Assembly (NCBI GenBank): GCA_027486405.1
Contig: JAIXPD010000010.1
Span: forward strand, 1-64,000
DNA from: Azospirillum sp.
Lineage (GTDB): Bacteria > Pseudomonadota > Alphaproteobacteria > Azospirillales > Azospirillaceae
Reading direction: 5' to 3'
Length of the DNA: 64,000 nt
Position 1 is the stretch's first letter. Each line of letters opens with the position of its first letter. This document shows, in pieces, positions 63,674 to 64,000 of the stretch. Made by a program: the position numbers and the translations under genes. Under the pieces are notes generated by a model. It had not been told where the DNA came from and searched no databases. It saw only the letters and a program-made list of their open reading frames with translations.

Positions 63674-64000
63674 ATGGCGGCGGGCATGGCGGCGGACACC
63701 AGGGCAACAGACGGCATCGGGCATCAGGCAACTCTTGCGGCAACGCGCCCCCTGCGCGGCAAGACGCCTGAGCGCAAGATCCTGACAACCGTGTTCGTTG
63801 ACATCGTCAGTTCGTCCGCCCTGGTCGCCGGGCGGGATCCGGAGGACGCCGACCACATCCTGCTGACCATCCTGAACAGCCTGGTGGAAGCGGTCCCACG
63901 CTACAACGGCATGGTGTCGCAACTTCTGGGGGATGGCTTCATGGCCGTGTTCGGCGCACCGAACGCGTTGGAAGACCACGCGTTGCGGGCCTGTCTGGCC
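63674..64000 (+). CDS. Class III adenylate/guanylate cyclase, 5' part (cut by window edge)
   Basis: An open frame of 109 codons from ATG 63674 to the end of the window with no stop. After a 33-residue leader the sequence RKILTTVFVDIVSSSALVAG, then ILNSLVEAVPRYNGMVSQLL, GDGFMAVFGAPNALEDHALR is the first half of a class III cyclase domain. The two metal-binding aspartates are in VFVDIV and LLGDGF. The NGMVSQLLGDGFMAVFGAP style is common in soluble cyclases fused to an AAA ATPase and TPR region. The rest is outside the window, so domain order and activity cannot be judged. Confidence 0.8.
   Translation, partial: MAAGMAADTRATDGIGHQATLAATRPLRGKTPERKILTTVFVDIVSSSALVAGRDPEDADHILLTILNSLVEAVPRYNGMVSQLLGDGFMAVFGAPNALEDHALRACLA

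Overview
The window is GC-rich and densely coded. It reads as a chromosomal segment of an alphaproteobacterium, most likely in the Rhodospirillales (Azospirillum, Magnetospirillum or Rhodospirillum relatives). The reasons are a Caulobacter-style fliF-fliH(flbE)-fliN-flbD flagellar operon joined to flhA-flhF-flhG, several TPR-glycosyltransferases of the FlmG type, CtrA-like TTAA-N7-TTAA motifs, and a hydrogenase-4-like membrane complex of the kind carried by alphaproteobacteria. I see no tRNA, rRNA, CRISPR array, IS element or prophage. Genus is not determinable from the sequence alone.

Layout. 1-5689: mixed housekeeping genes (secreted MetX-like alpha/beta hydrolase, YbjQ, LysE-family exporter, Tex). 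5948-13215: a six-gene operon hyfB-C-E-F-G-I encoding an energy-converting-hydrogenase-related (Ehr) membrane complex. Its large subunit has serines where the [NiFe] ligand cysteines should be. 13270-14719: a convergent ECF sigma / anti-sigma / periplasmic sensor module resembling CnrH-CnrY-CnrX. 15014-17113: a FadB/FadJ-like beta-oxidation protein behind a good promoter with an adjacent 9-bp palindrome. 17147-25999: three TPR-glycosyltransferase genes, one of which (1594 aa) is an internal tandem duplication of a whole TPR-GT module. 26050-29223: an orphan LivF-type ATPase, a TSUP transporter and an acyl-CoA synthetase.

29377-38038 is the most unusual part. It is a tight eight-gene minus-strand operon for an activated sugar: a PLP enzyme with His in place of the catalytic Lys (ColD-like 3-dehydratase), an NAD-dependent epimerase/dehydratase, a B12-binding radical SAM enzyme, an HddC-like nucleotidyltransferase, an HddA-like GHMP kinase, paired TPP-dependent E1 alpha and beta subunits without E2/E3, and a PseG-like NDP-sugar hydrolase. 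The combination of sugar 3-deoxygenation with a TPP carboligase suggests a two-carbon branched deoxysugar (inference). It lies between the TPR-glycosyltransferases and the flagellar genes. CtrA-like sites stand upstream of it, upstream of the neighbouring 232-aa PPC-like protein gene, and (one mismatch) upstream of fliF. I therefore propose a flagellum-linked glycan.

39230-52513: an HD hydrolase, an XRE regulator and the flagellar operon fliF-fliH-fliN-motA-like-flbD-flhA-flhF-flhG-fliK-like-hypothetical, closed by a strong terminator. fliG is not between fliF and fliH. 52633-61367: phosphohexomutase, UDP-glucose dehydrogenase and galU (precursor supply), an RluA pseudouridine synthase, then an O-antigen-ligase-like protein, a GT9 glycosyltransferase and a GT-C membrane glycosyltransferase (surface polysaccharide). 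61604-63469: ilvD with its terminator. 63674 to the edge: the start of a class III nucleotide cyclase gene.
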